The notes under the pieces are model-generated. The model had not been told where the DNA came from and did no database searches. It saw only the letters and a list, made by a program, of their open reading frames with translations. From positions 1-64,000 of the forward strand of contig JBFOMG010000024.1 in assembly GCA_040830725.1 (NCBI GenBank): 64,000 bases of DNA, given 5' to 3'. Of this stretch, positions 53,338-62,614 are shown piece by piece. Source of the DNA: JAWKWH01 sp040830725. Lineage in GTDB: Bacteria > Pseudomonadota > Alphaproteobacteria > Rhizobiales > Rhizobiaceae. Each line of letters starts with the position of its first letter. Positions within the stretch are counted from its first letter, which is position 1. Position numbers and translations under genes: made by a program.

Positions 53338-54168
53338 CTAGTGCACAAAATGGGTCGCTCGCCGATAGTCGGTCGGCGGAATTCCGACGTTGGATGTAAA
53401 AAACCGCGTAAAACTGGCCTGCGAAGAGAAACCGAGATCAAACCCGATCTCGGTGATGGAGTCTGCCGATTGGGTCAGACGCCCAATCGATGTCTCCATC
53501 TTCAGGGTATTCAGGTACATGTTCGGGGTTAGGCCGACATTCTGGCGGAACAACTTGTAGAAATGCGGCCTGGACATGCCTGATTCACGGGCAATATCAT
53601 TGAGTGCCAGTTCATCGCCTATGCGCTCTTTCATCAACCGGATCGAATTGCGAATGCGATAATCGCTGACCCGTTGCCATTGCTCCGTGACCGCCATTTC
53701 ACCCTGGGTCCACTGCCAGGTCTGTTCAAAACTTTCACGTGTCAGTTCATACAGATAGCCATCGAACAAATCTCCCTGCTCGTCTTCCAGCAGCAGTGTC
53801 GTGACCAGGCTGACCAGACGTTGAATTTGTGCTGTGACTTCAATCGTGTTTCGGCCAAATCGCAGCGCACTCGTGCCGCTACGGCCAAATTCGAGGAACC
53901 AGATCGGATTGATGTACAGCGTCAGGAATACAGAACCGACCAACGTGTTGCCCGGCACGAAATTGTGCGGCTGCCACGGGTTCACTGCTGTGCCGGAATT
54001 GGCGGTCAATGGACGACGCGTATCGGAAATATCCATGGCCGAGTCGACGCCGTTGACCAAAAATACCAGATGCCCTTCCCTGTGGGCGTGTGTCGCAAGC
54101 GGCTTGTTCAGCTTGTAGAGTGCCACCCTACCAAAATTGCCGTGGTAGACGGCCAGCGCAGTACTCAT
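53338..54168 (-). CDS. AraC-family transcriptional regulator
   Basis: The 276-residue protein has an N-terminal cupin-like sensing region and a C-terminal double helix-turn-helix: LALNDIARESGMSRPHFYKLFRQNVGLTPNMYL and DSITEIGFDLGFSSQASFTRFFTSNVGIPPTDYR. The ATG at 54168 has GGGAGG at the right distance, whereas the ATG at 54174 overlaps that site. It lies between the Fe-alcohol dehydrogenase gene and the liv operon, all on one strand, and is the best candidate to control the operon downstream. Confidence 0.9.
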   Translation of the reverse strand: MSTALAVYHGNFGRVALYKLNKPLATHAHREGHLVFLVNGVDSAMDISDTRRPLTANSGTAVNPWQPHNFVPGNTLVGSVFLTLYINPIWFLEFGRSGTSALRFGRNTIEVTAQIQRLVSLVTTLLLEDEQGDLFDGYLYELTRESFEQTWQWTQGEMAVTEQWQRVSDYRIRNSIRLMKERIGDELALNDIARESGMSRPHFYKLFRQNVGLTPNMYLNTLKMETSIGRLTQSADSITEIGFDLGFSSQASFTRFFTSNVGIPPTDYRRATHFVH

Positions 54169-54299
54169 ACACATCCTCCCTGATATGCAGGCACCATTAT
54201 TTTCAGTTGTTTAGTCAATGCTTGCACAGGGATACGCGCTGAGTCAAAGCTTGACAGTCCCGAAACGGACAGGTTCGGCCGAATTCTGGTTGGTACGAT

Positions 54300-55433
54300 T
54301 CAAAGCGCGTTTTCCATCAACCGGTAATAATCATCCGCAGTCGCCAAGCGGGGATTGGTGCTGTTGGTGTGGTCTTTCTCAGCTAAAGGGGCCGCAAGTT
54401 CGATCGCCTCTTGATCAACGCCAAGACCGGACAAATTTGGCGGCAATCCAATCCTCTCGTTCAGCCTGACAACAGCGTCGCACAAGTCTGAACTGCCGTT
54501 CAAACCCATCGCCTGGCACAAATCCGGATACCGTTCCCCCACTGCAGGCGCGTTGAATTCCAGCACATGCGGCAGCAAAATCGCATTGAGCTTGCCGTGA
54601 TGCAGTTGATAGCCAGGCAGGCCACCGAGCGCGTGGCTCATGGCATGCACCCCCCCAAGTCCTTTCTGAAACGCCAGCGCACCATTCATCGCTGCAGCCA
54701 TCATTTCCCGCCTTGCGTTGATGTCTTTGCCGGAACTTACCGCTCTTTCGATATTGCCGAACGCGCGTTTCAAGCCGTCGATCGCAATGCCATCGGCCGG
54801 CGGATTGTAAGCAGTCGAAATGTAGGTTTCCACGCAATGGGTCAGCGCATCCATGCCGGTTGCAGCCGTCAGGTCCTGCGGAAGTTCGATCGTGAGGGTG
54901 GGATCGCAGATCGCCACGGTCGGGATCATGTAAGGGCTTAATATGCCAAGTTTGCGGCCGTCGGCCACGATCATCACCGAGGCTCTGCCGACTTCCGACC
55001 CCGTTCCCGCAGTCGTGGGAATGGCAATCAACGGCGGCAATTTGTTTCGGATACGGGATGTCCCTCCTTCTATTGCAGCGTAGGCCGACAGTTCCCCGCC
55101 GTGGGAAGCCAGCAGGCCCGTGGCTTTAGCCAAATCAATGGAGGAACCGCCACCAAACCCAATCAGCCCGTCGCAGTGAAGCTCGGTGTACATTTTGGCA
55201 GCTGCGGTGCATGCGGCTTCATGGGGATTCGACGGCGTCTCGTCAAATACTTGCGGCTCAACATCCACCGGCAATGCATCCAGCAATCGCTCGACAAGGC
55301 CACAATCAACCAGCCCCTTGTCGGTGACGATCAAAGGCCTTTTGATGCCAAGTGCTGATACTTCTGCTGCGACGGCTTCTTCAAGTACGCCATCAGCAAA
55401 ATGAACGCGGGTCAGATAGGTGATCAATGACAT
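54300..55433 (-). CDS. Iron-containing alcohol dehydrogenase
   Basis: The 377-residue enzyme is a group III Fe-ADH. It has the nucleotide site GFGGGSSIDLAKA and PTTAGTGSEVG, and metal ligands in DALTHCVETY, HAMSHALGG and HHGKLNAILLPHVL. It oxidises or reduces small alcohols or hydroxy acids with NAD(P); 4-hydroxybutyrate-type or maleylacetate-type substrates are possible within this family. It lies between the periplasmic binding protein and AraC genes, with a hairpin 5' of it. Confidence 0.9.
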   Translation of the reverse strand: MSLITYLTRVHFADGVLEEAVAAEVSALGIKRPLIVTDKGLVDCGLVERLLDALPVDVEPQVFDETPSNPHEAACTAAAKMYTELHCDGLIGFGGGSSIDLAKATGLLASHGGELSAYAAIEGGTSRIRNKLPPLIAIPTTAGTGSEVGRASVMIVADGRKLGILSPYMIPTVAICDPTLTIELPQDLTAATGMDALTHCVETYISTAYNPPADGIAIDGLKRAFGNIERAVSSGKDINARREMMAAAMNGALAFQKGLGGVHAMSHALGGLPGYQLHHGKLNAILLPHVLEFNAPAVGERYPDLCQAMGLNGSSDLCDAVVRLNERIGLPPNLSGLGVDQEAIELAAPLAEKDHTNSTNPRLATADDYYRLMENAL

Positions 55434-55485
55434 TGCGCCATCCTCCGGACAATAACTGGAACCCGGAAATGTCTGACGTTGTCCC

Positions 55486-55509
55486 GGCCGGGCAATTTAA
55501 TGCCCGGCC
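55486..55509 (-). other. GC-rich hairpin downstream of the binding-protein gene
   Basis: GGCCGGGC (55486-55493) pairs with GCCCGGCC (55502-55509) around an 8-base loop. It sits between the solute-binding protein stop and the Fe-ADH start, without a T-tract. Such hairpins often protect the 3' end of abundant binding-protein mRNA or attenuate readthrough. Confidence 0.6.
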
Positions 55510-55528
55510 ATGAAGTTGCTCGATCGGC

Positions 55529-56773
55529 CTAGTTACACTGGACGATTTCGCGTGACGGCAGTCCAAGCGCCCGGAATTCGTCTTCGGGCAATCCCAGAGT
55601 CTGGTTCACGTTTTCCACGACTTCGACAAGCTTCAGGGACAGGTTGCCGTTGTCCAGTTCGACAACTTCAGTCACGAAGTTGGTGCCGATTGCCTGGCGG
55701 TTGTCGTCCAGCGTGATCTTGCCATTCGGCGCATCCAGTTCGAGGTTGGCCAAGCATCCACGGAACTTTGCGTGTCCGTCGGAAAGGTCGCCATCGATCT
55801 CATTCAGACACGAAAATGCCGCACTGGATGCATTGTAGTAACCAGTTGCCATTAGCGCCGGTGACGGGAACCGCTTATCCGGCGGAAACGCGTCTTGGTA
55901 GGCTTTGACGAATTTCTGCCACTGCGGGTGATCCCAATCGTCGGCCTGCGGCCCCGACGATGGCGTTCCGATCAGCAGTTCCTTTGCCGTACCCTTTGAG
56001 TTCAGGACGGTCGGATCAACCATGATCGTTCCACCGATCAAGCCAACATCGCCTCCGCCGGCTTGCTGATACTGGTTGAGGAAGTTGACTGCATCGGCGC
56101 CGCCAAGTCCGAGGTAAATGGCATCAACATCATCCGGCAATGCTGCAATCACCGACGAGTAATCCTTGTTACCCAGCGGATTCCAGAAACGCTCGACGAT
56201 CTTCCCTCCCGCATTGCAGTAACCAAGGGCAAAACCGAGGAAATTCGTGTAACCAAAGGAATAGTCTTCGGCGAATGTGGCGACCGTCTTCCAGCCTTTC
56301 TTGTTGAACACGTACTCGCCAAGTCCGGCACCCCACTGTGCGCCATCCATATTGAACCGGAAGAAATTTTCCGAGGGATCAACAAACGTGGTTTCCTGGG
56401 CACCAGAAATACCATTGATAAACGTTACCTGAGGCTGCGTCTTGGAATAGTCGCGTAGCGCAATACCTTCAGAACCGGATAGTGGTCCGATGATGATATC
56501 GACGCCGTCCTGTTCGACCAGTTTGCGGACGCCGCGAATTGCGCTTTCAGGACTGGCATCGGTCGATGCTGTGAAGACCTGGATATCCTTGCCACCAGCC
56601 TTGTTGCCAAACTCCTTGAGTGCAACTTCGAGGCCGCGTTGACTGTCTTCACCCATAACGGTGTAAACGCCTTCAAACGTTGCCATGAAACCAATTTTAA
56701 TCGTGTCGGCCGACGCTGCAGAAACCATCACCAAAGTGCTGGCTGCGACGGAACCAAGCAGGATTTTCTTCAT
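55529..56773 (-). CDS. livK: LIV-type ABC transporter periplasmic binding protein
   Basis: The 414-residue protein starts with a Sec signal peptide (MKKILLGSVAASTLVMVSAASA, cleavage before DTIKIGF). The Peripla_BP_6 fold follows: GEDSQRGLEVALKEFGNKAGG, then GPLSGSEGIALRDYS and FAEDYSFGYTNF. It delivers the substrate to LivHM. The ATG at 56773 has GGGAGGAAAGC upstream; the longer frame to 56863 is not signal-like. The binding pocket residues do not let me name the ligand. About 230 bases upstream, up to the ribokinase gene, hold its promoter. Confidence 0.92.
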   Translation of the reverse strand: MKKILLGSVAASTLVMVSAASADTIKIGFMATFEGVYTVMGEDSQRGLEVALKEFGNKAGGKDIQVFTASTDASPESAIRGVRKLVEQDGVDIIIGPLSGSEGIALRDYSKTQPQVTFINGISGAQETTFVDPSENFFRFNMDGAQWGAGLGEYVFNKKGWKTVATFAEDYSFGYTNFLGFALGYCNAGGKIVERFWNPLGNKDYSSVIAALPDDVDAIYLGLGGADAVNFLNQYQQAGGGDVGLIGGTIMVDPTVLNSKGTAKELLIGTPSSGPQADDWDHPQWQKFVKAYQDAFPPDKRFPSPALMATGYYNASSAAFSCLNEIDGDLSDGHAKFRGCLANLELDAPNGKITLDDNRQAIGTNFVTEVVELDNGNLSLKLVEVVENVNQTLGLPEDEFRALGLPSREIVQCN

Positions 56774-57004
56774 ATTGCTTTCCTCCCTAGCAGACCTCAA
56801 TGCCGACACTCTGTCGCGCATGAGGCGTGCGGGTATGTTAAGCACCAAACATCGTGCGCTCATCCAGCACAGATGCCCGATATATCTTTTTGTCTGCTTT
56901 TTTGCCCTTTTCGACAGGCAAACATCTACCTATCGCAGTTGCGTTTCCCACGCGCAGCGACGGACCATCGAAACGGCCTGAAGTCGGTCAGTGATCGACC
57001 CAGA

Positions 57005-57934
57005 CTATTGTCCTCGAAGTAGTTCCTGTACTTCCTGCATGGTCGGCATCGATGGTGCCGTGCCCGGGCGTGTTACCGATATTCCCGCGGTCGCACATCC
57101 CAGCCTCACGGCATCCAACGGCGAAAGTTTCTGTGCCAATCCGACTGCGAAACCACCGTTGAACGCATCACCTGCCCCAGTTGTCTCCACAACGGTCCCG
57201 ATGTCGAATGCGGGGACCAGGTCTGACATCGAAGAATTGTGCAGCAGAGCACCCTGCTCGCCGAGTGTGATCAGCGCATTCTTTACACCCTTGGCCAACA
57301 GCGCGTCTGCCGCCTTTCGAGCTTCTTCGACATTGGTGACCGGCATGCCGGTCAGTTCTTCCGCCTCCGTCTCGTTCGGGGTGACGTAGTCGCACAGCTT
57401 GTAGATCGCATCGCCGAGCGGCGCCGCCGGCGCCGGATTGAGTATCGTGGTTACGCCCGCACCTCGCGCAATTTCCAGCGCCCGCCTTGCCGCCGGGATC
57501 GGTTGTTCCAACTGCGTGATAAAAACCGATGCGGAAGCGATCAGAGCCTCGTTGCTCTCAATATCTTCGACTCCGATTTCAGTGGCGGCACCCGGACAGA
57601 CAATGATCGCATTATTGCCGGTTGCTTCCTCGATGAAGATATAGGCGGCCCCGGTATAGCTTTCCGGATGACGGCTGGCCGCACTTGTGACGCCTGCCCA
57701 GTTCCATGTTTTTTCTGCCAGATCGGCAAACGCATCGTCGCCCAGCCGGGTGATCAGTGAAACATCTCCACCGAGCCGGCCGATGGCTGCAGCCTGGTTT
57801 GATCCTTTGCCGCCAGGACCAAGGGCAAATGAATTACCCAGGATCGTCTCGCCCATGCGGGGCGCCCGTTCGGCGCGATAGGCCGTGTCGGCGACAAAAA
57901 CCCCGAGCACCACAATTTTTCCCGAACCGCTCAT
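57005..57934 (-). CDS. rbsK: Ribokinase (PfkB family)
   Basis: The 309-residue sugar kinase has the PfkB signatures GPGGKGSNQAAAIGRLGG near residues 38-55 and ETTGAGDAFNGGF near 252, with the catalytic Asp in the latter. It phosphorylates ribose or a related pentose or deoxy sugar. It is the last gene of a minus-strand operon with the RbsD/FucU-like mutarotase (6 bases upstream) and the ABC ATPase, supporting a role in sugar uptake and activation. Confidence 0.9.
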   Translation of the reverse strand: MSGSGKIVVLGVFVADTAYRAERAPRMGETILGNSFALGPGGKGSNQAAAIGRLGGDVSLITRLGDDAFADLAEKTWNWAGVTSAASRHPESYTGAAYIFIEEATGNNAIIVCPGAATEIGVEDIESNEALIASASVFITQLEQPIPAARRALEIARGAGVTTILNPAPAAPLGDAIYKLCDYVTPNETEAEELTGMPVTNVEEARKAADALLAKGVKNALITLGEQGALLHNSSMSDLVPAFDIGTVVETTGAGDAFNGGFAVGLAQKLSPLDAVRLGCATAGISVTRPGTAPSMPTMQEVQELLRGQ

Positions 57935-57940
57935 TTTTAC

Positions 57941-58393
57941 TCAATCTTCCTCTGGCGGAATGACACCCTTGCGGAAAGCAAAACACCCGTAAAATCGCCG
58001 CTCATGGGTCTGGATGACGGCGTAGGCCTGTTTTGCCCGCTCATAAAACGCATAGCGCTCGATCGATACCATCGGCAGCGGCGAGCCGTTGGCCTTGTCA
58101 ATCTTGGTCTGCACTTCCTGCTGAACCGGCGGAACCTCATCCGGGGAGCCGACAATCTCCATCCTTGCGGCCGCGTCGTCGACAAATGTGTCCAGCGGAT
58201 AGACGGACAGGACAGCCTCGACTACCTCGGCTGCGCTTCGGTCTATGCGAAGCAGTGACCCGTGGGCTGTAACCTTGGCAACCGACTCTGAGGGAAAGTT
58301 CGTGTCCGCGATAATCAGGTCGTCGCCGTGACCCATGGCGCGAAGCACTTGCAAAACGTCGGCATTAAGCAGCGGATTGATACCCTTCAACAT
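57941..58393 (-). CDS. RbsD/FucU-family sugar mutarotase
   Basis: The 150-residue protein has the family start MLKGINPLLNADVLQVLRAMGHGDDLIIAD with the catalytic His, and ends with ERRFYGCFAFRKGVI. FucU/RbsD proteins interconvert sugar anomers. The N-terminal pattern is closer to FucU than to RbsD, while the neighbouring kinase is ribokinase-like, so the sugar stays open. It lies 17 bases after the ABC ATPase gene. Confidence 0.9.
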   Translation of the reverse strand: MLKGINPLLNADVLQVLRAMGHGDDLIIADTNFPSESVAKVTAHGSLLRIDRSAAEVVEAVLSVYPLDTFVDDAAARMEIVGSPDEVPPVQQEVQTKIDKANGSPLPMVSIERYAFYERAKQAYAVIQTHERRFYGCFAFRKGVIPPEED

Positions 58394-58410
58394 GTTCGGT
58401 CTCCCGGCTC

Positions 58411-59508
58411 TCAGGCACTTATTTTTGTTTGGGCTGCCACGCTTGGACGCAGCGACTGTCCGCTCGATGGCTCGAACAGGTGTATCGCGTCTTCGCGCGG
58501 CTTCAGCCGTATCTTCTTTCCCGGTTTAAAATCGTGCCGCTCGCGGAAAACGGTGACCAATTCCTGATCACCAAACCTGGCGAATACGAGCATTTCCGAA
58601 CCGGTAGGTTCGATCACCGTCACTTCCGCCTCAATTCCGCCACGCGAAGTCAATTCCAGGTGTTCCGGCCGAATTCCGAAGGTCAATGCTGAACCGTCAT
58701 CAAGTTGCGGTTTGAACGGAAGCGACAATGCGGCGCCATCCGGCCCGATGAATTTGTTGTCTTTTTTGCGATAGGTACCTTCGAGCAAGTTCATGGACGG
58801 CGAACCGATGAAGGTGGCGACAAACAGGTTTTGCGGACTGTCATAGAGTTCCAGTGGCGTACCGACCTGCTCTACATTTCCATCATTCAGCACAACGATC
58901 TTGTCGGCCATGGTCATGGCTTCCACCTGATCGTGGGTGACAAATATTGTCGTCGTCTTCAGCCTTTGGTGCAGTTCCTTGATTTCCTTGCGCATTTGCA
59001 CACGCAACTTGGCGTCGAGATTTGATAGCGGCTCATCAAACAGGAAAACCTGCGGATCGCGCACAATGGCTCTGCCCATCGCCACGCGCTGGCGTTGACC
59101 ACCGGACAATTGCCGCGGATAGCGATTGAGATAGGGTTCGAGACCAAGAATTTCGGCAGCGCTGTCCAATCGCCGCTTTATTTCGGCCGGATCGGTTTTG
59201 CGCAGCTTCAGTGCAAACGCCATATTGGCGGCCACGGTCTTGTGCGGATAAAGCGCGTAGCTTTGGAATACCATGGCAATATCGCGGTCCTTGGGTGGAA
59301 CATTGTTGACCACCCGATCCCCGATACGGATTTCGCCGCCGGTGATGCTTTCGAGCCCGGCCGTCATTCTCAGCAAGGTCGACTTGCCACATCCGGAGGG
59401 CCCGACGAGCACGACAAATTCGCCATCCGCGATGTCAATGTCGATGCCGTGAAGGACCTCAACATCTCCATACGATTTTCGGGCTTGTGAAACTGTTACC
59501 CCCGCCAT
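58411..59508 (-). CDS. ugpC: Sugar ABC transporter ATP-binding protein (UgpC/MalK family)
   Basis: The 365-residue ATPase has Walker A GPSGCGKST, signature LSGGQRQRVAMGRAI, Walker B VFLFDEPLSNLDAKLR and a C-terminal TOBE/MalK regulatory domain (FGIRPEHLEL). It should energise the solute-binding protein and permeases encoded on the other strand from 59769. Divergent placement puts both half-operons under one 260-base control region. Confidence 0.92.
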   Translation of the reverse strand: MAGVTVSQARKSYGDVEVLHGIDIDIADGEFVVLVGPSGCGKSTLLRMTAGLESITGGEIRIGDRVVNNVPPKDRDIAMVFQSYALYPHKTVAANMAFALKLRKTDPAEIKRRLDSAAEILGLEPYLNRYPRQLSGGQRQRVAMGRAIVRDPQVFLFDEPLSNLDAKLRVQMRKEIKELHQRLKTTTIFVTHDQVEAMTMADKIVVLNDGNVEQVGTPLELYDSPQNLFVATFIGSPSMNLLEGTYRKKDNKFIGPDGAALSLPFKPQLDDGSALTFGIRPEHLELTSRGGIEAEVTVIEPTGSEMLVFARFGDQELVTVFRERHDFKPGKKIRLKPREDAIHLFEPSSGQSLRPSVAAQTKISA

Positions 59509-59768
59509 CGAGCATTCCCTGTCATGCCAACTTGAAGCTGGAACCTATCCGGCGAATTTCAGACTGTCCATTTTTCCATTCGATAAATATTTGGATTGCG
59601 AGCCAATTGACTTGCATCGAATTTCATTCGTACACTTTCTTTTTTGTTCTAGCTGCTGGGAGGATGGGAACTCAATTCTTACGGCTTCTCTGTCGAGCCG
59701 TGACGACGATTGCAATGTGTTGAATTGCCGAATCCACGCCAGCGATTTGGCCGCTATGGGAGGAAAAA
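59509..59768. promoter_or_regulatory. Divergent promoter region of the sugar module
   Basis: These 260 A+T-rich bases separate the ABC ATPase operon (leftward) from the solute-binding protein operon (rightward). GGGAGG just before 59769 is the ribosome-binding site of the binding protein. The element TCGAATTTCATTCG-like near 59618-59632 is a weak imperfect palindrome. No regulator gene of this module is inside the window. Confidence 0.45.
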
Positions 59769-61400
59769 ATGAGAGTTGATATCTACAAGAAGCTGATGGC
59801 AATGCAGGCGAGCAGGCGCGGTGTACTGAAAGGCGCTTCCGCACTCGGCGCAGCATCGATGTTGCCAGGCATGGCGACTAGCGCATTTTCTGCAAGTCAT
59901 GGAAGCCTGCGTGCTGAAATTCTCAAGATTCCAGGCGTTGGCGCTGGATCACCCGGCGATGCCGAGTGGCAGAAAGTCGGTGAAATGTGCCTCGGTGGCA
60001 CCAAGGAAACCGTGCAAGAAGGCGAGTTTGCCGGCGTTGAACTGACCTTCATGGGCCTCAACAACCAGAACCTGCACAATTTCCTGTTCCGCGGCTTCTT
60101 GAAGCCCTGGGAAGCCTACACCGGCGCCAAGATCAACTGGATTGACCTGGCGCAAGCCGACTACAATCCGCGCCTGCAGCAATCCATCGCCACAGGCACA
60201 GTCGATTTCGATATCGTCGAGATGGGCGCACCGTTTGAGGGTGATACTGCCGGCAAGGGCTTGCTTGATGAAATGCCCGATTGGGTGCCGGCACTGATCG
60301 AGGCCGATGACCTCGTGGCTTACCTGCAAGCACCTGTGGGTACGTGGGACGGCAAATCCTATCGCATTACCATCGATGGCGACTGCCATACCTTCGCGTA
60401 TCGCACCGATTACTTCGGCGACGGTTCGATCACCGGCAAGCCTGTTCCGACCACCTGGGAAGAAGTCAACGCGATTTCCAAAGAACTGGTTGGCAAGGAA
60501 GACCCGCTGACCGGGCTGCCGGCACATGGATACCTTGACCCGCTGAAGGGCTGGGGTGGCTTCGGCTTCTACTTCCTTGAAAATCGGGCGGCAGCCTATG
60601 CCAAACATCCTTCAGACCCGGCCTGGCTGTTCGATCCGGACACCATGAAGCCGCGCGTCAACAACCCTGCCTGGGTGCAGGCCATCCAGGACGTACTGGA
60701 CCTGATCGCAGCCGGCGCCTATCCCGCCGACCAGATCAACGCCGATCCCGGAACCACCGGGTTCCAGCAATTCCTGGCCGGTTCCGGCTCCATGTTGATG
60801 TGGTGGGGTGATATCGGCTCGAACGCCCGCACTTCCGATACATCCGTAGTCGGCGATGTGGTTGGATTCGGTATCAATCCGGGCGCCAGCCGCGTCTACA
60901 ACGCCGCCAGCGGCGCGTGGGAGGACACGCCGAACGAAGCACCGAACATGGCCTATATCGGCTGGGGTGTTTACGTTACCAACCGTGTTTCCGGCGACAG
61001 CAAAAAGCGCAAGGCAGCGTGGTCGGCAGCGGCCCATCTGGGTGGCAAGGATCTGTCGCTGTGGACAGCGGCCTATCCGTCGGGCTTCCAGCCCTACCGG
61101 AACTCGCACTTCCTGTTCGACGAGTGGGAAGAGGCGGGCTACGACCGGGCGTTCATCGAGGATTATCTCGGCTCCAACCGTGACAGCTACAATCATCCCA
61201 ATGCCGCAATCGAGCCCCGCATTCCGGGTATCTTCCAGTACTACTCGGTCGCAGAAGACGAGTTGGCGAAGGGTTATGCCGGCCAATATGGCTCGGCCCA
61301 GGAAACCGCGGACGCCATCGCGGCTGCGTGGGAGAAGATCACCGACCAGATCGGGCGTGAAAGCCAGATCAAGCTCTACAAGGCGAGCCTGGGGCTGTAG
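59769..61400 (+). CDS. Sugar ABC transporter solute-binding protein (long form)
   Basis: The 543-residue protein is a family 1 extracellular solute-binding protein, longer than the usual 400-450. Residues 15-21 (SRRGVLK) followed by a hydrophobic run and AFSA look like a Tat signal. Typical domain segments are NNQNLHNFLFRGFLKPWEAYTGAKINW, GTVDFDIVEMG and MLMWWGDIGSNA. The substrate is presumably a sugar or polyol, given ribokinase and FucU-like neighbours. A hairpin follows the gene, as often seen where the binding protein needs higher expression than the permeases. Confidence 0.88.
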   Translation: MRVDIYKKLMAMQASRRGVLKGASALGAASMLPGMATSAFSASHGSLRAEILKIPGVGAGSPGDAEWQKVGEMCLGGTKETVQEGEFAGVELTFMGLNNQNLHNFLFRGFLKPWEAYTGAKINWIDLAQADYNPRLQQSIATGTVDFDIVEMGAPFEGDTAGKGLLDEMPDWVPALIEADDLVAYLQAPVGTWDGKSYRITIDGDCHTFAYRTDYFGDGSITGKPVPTTWEEVNAISKELVGKEDPLTGLPAHGYLDPLKGWGGFGFYFLENRAAAYAKHPSDPAWLFDPDTMKPRVNNPAWVQAIQDVLDLIAAGAYPADQINADPGTTGFQQFLAGSGSMLMWWGDIGSNARTSDTSVVGDVVGFGINPGASRVYNAASGAWEDTPNEAPNMAYIGWGVYVTNRVSGDSKKRKAAWSAAAHLGGKDLSLWTAAYPSGFQPYRNSHFLFDEWEEAGYDRAFIEDYLGSNRDSYNHPNAAIEPRIPGIFQYYSVAEDELAKGYAGQYGSAQETADAIAAAWEKITDQIGRESQIKLYKASLGL

Positions 61401-61415
61401 TTCCAAAAATTTCAG

Positions 61416-61440
61416 CAGCCGGCCCCATCGGGGCCGGTTG
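61416..61440 (+). other. Intercistronic hairpin after the solute-binding protein gene
   Basis: CAGCCGGCCCC (61416-61426) pairs with GGGGCCGGTTG (61430-61440), 11 pairs with one G-T and a 3-base loop. There is no T-tract. It probably stabilises the upstream message and lowers permease expression. Confidence 0.7.
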
Positions 61441-61495
61441 TAATTCCCGCCCATACCGGCATGATCGCCTGCGGTGATACCCAGAAGATAGATTC

Positions 61496-62614
61496 ATGAG
61501 TCTAAGCCAAGGCGATCTCCTCCACACGATTGAAGCACAGACGATATCGGATAGCCGGAAACGTCTGGGTAAGCTCTTGCTCTGGGGTTCTTTTGCCCTG
61601 CTTACGGTTGCATTTCTGGTGCAGGCTTTCCGCGATGCCGGAATGACTGATTGGGGATTTGCCAACTGGCGCCCGGTTTTGTTTGCCTATTTCCTCTGGG
61701 CGTTCATGCTCTGTCTGTCTCGCGTGATGATCTATGGCGAACAGGGCAAGAAAGCGCTCTTCGTTCTGCCGGCCGCACTGTTCGTCATTTCCATGGTGGT
61801 GTTCCCGCTCTTGTTCGGGTTGTGGATCGCCTTTTCCGACTGGAACCTGTCCTCGCTGACCGGCCGGAAATTTAACGGCCTCGACAATGTTCGCCAGATG
61901 ATGAGCGATCCCTTCTACTGGAATGCGCTCTACAACATGGTGATCTACACCATTGTCATCCTGGTCGAGTACGCAATCGCCTTCGGTCTCGCATTGCTCT
62001 TGAACGCCGACATCAGGGCGCGAAAATTCTGGCGGGTTACCTTCCTGTTACCGCTGATGCTGTCTCCCGTCGCCGTAAGCTGGATGATCGGCAAGTCGAT
62101 GCTTGAGGTGCGCTTCGGCCCGTTGGCGCGCCTCGCCCGCTGGCTGGGCTGGGAAAATCCGTCCTTCTTCGGCTCACCCGAGATCGCAAAATTCACCATC
62201 ATGGCGATGGACGCCTGGACCTTCATTCCGTTCATGATGATCATGATCCTTGCCGGGCTTCAAGCGATGCCTCGCGAAGTCCTGGAAGCCGCAGAAGTCG
62301 ACGGTGCCACACCCTGGCAACGCTTCTGGGAAGTCACCTTCCCGCTCATGTTGCCGGTTTCGATCACCGCGATCATGATCCGCATCATCTTCAAGCTGAA
62401 GCTGGCCGACATCATCATAAACGTGACATCCGGCGGCCCGGGAGGCGCCACCGACTCTGTTACCAGCTTCATATTCCGCGAGTATCGTGACCGCTCCAAT
62501 GTCGGTTACGGAACACTGCTTGCCATCGTATATCTGATCGCCATTGTCATCTTCATGACAGCGATATTGAAACTGTCCGAACGTCTCGTCCGGCGGATGA
62601 CGGGGACAGGCTGA
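61496..62614 (+). CDS. Sugar ABC transporter permease (MalF-like)
   Basis: The 372-residue membrane protein has about eight hydrophobic segments, including a long N-terminal pair. The EAA loop reads EVLEAAEVDGATPWQRFWEVTFPLMLP, the contact site for the ATPase. It forms the channel with the next permease, whose ATG shares a base with its stop (TGATG). Confidence 0.92.
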   Translation: MSLSQGDLLHTIEAQTISDSRKRLGKLLLWGSFALLTVAFLVQAFRDAGMTDWGFANWRPVLFAYFLWAFMLCLSRVMIYGEQGKKALFVLPAALFVISMVVFPLLFGLWIAFSDWNLSSLTGRKFNGLDNVRQMMSDPFYWNALYNMVIYTIVILVEYAIAFGLALLLNADIRARKFWRVTFLLPLMLSPVAVSWMIGKSMLEVRFGPLARLARWLGWENPSFFGSPEIAKFTIMAMDAWTFIPFMMIMILAGLQAMPREVLEAAEVDGATPWQRFWEVTFPLMLPVSITAIMIRIIFKLKLADIIINVTSGGPGGATDSVTSFIFREYRDRSNVGYGTLLAIVYLIAIVIFMTAILKLSERLVRRMTGTG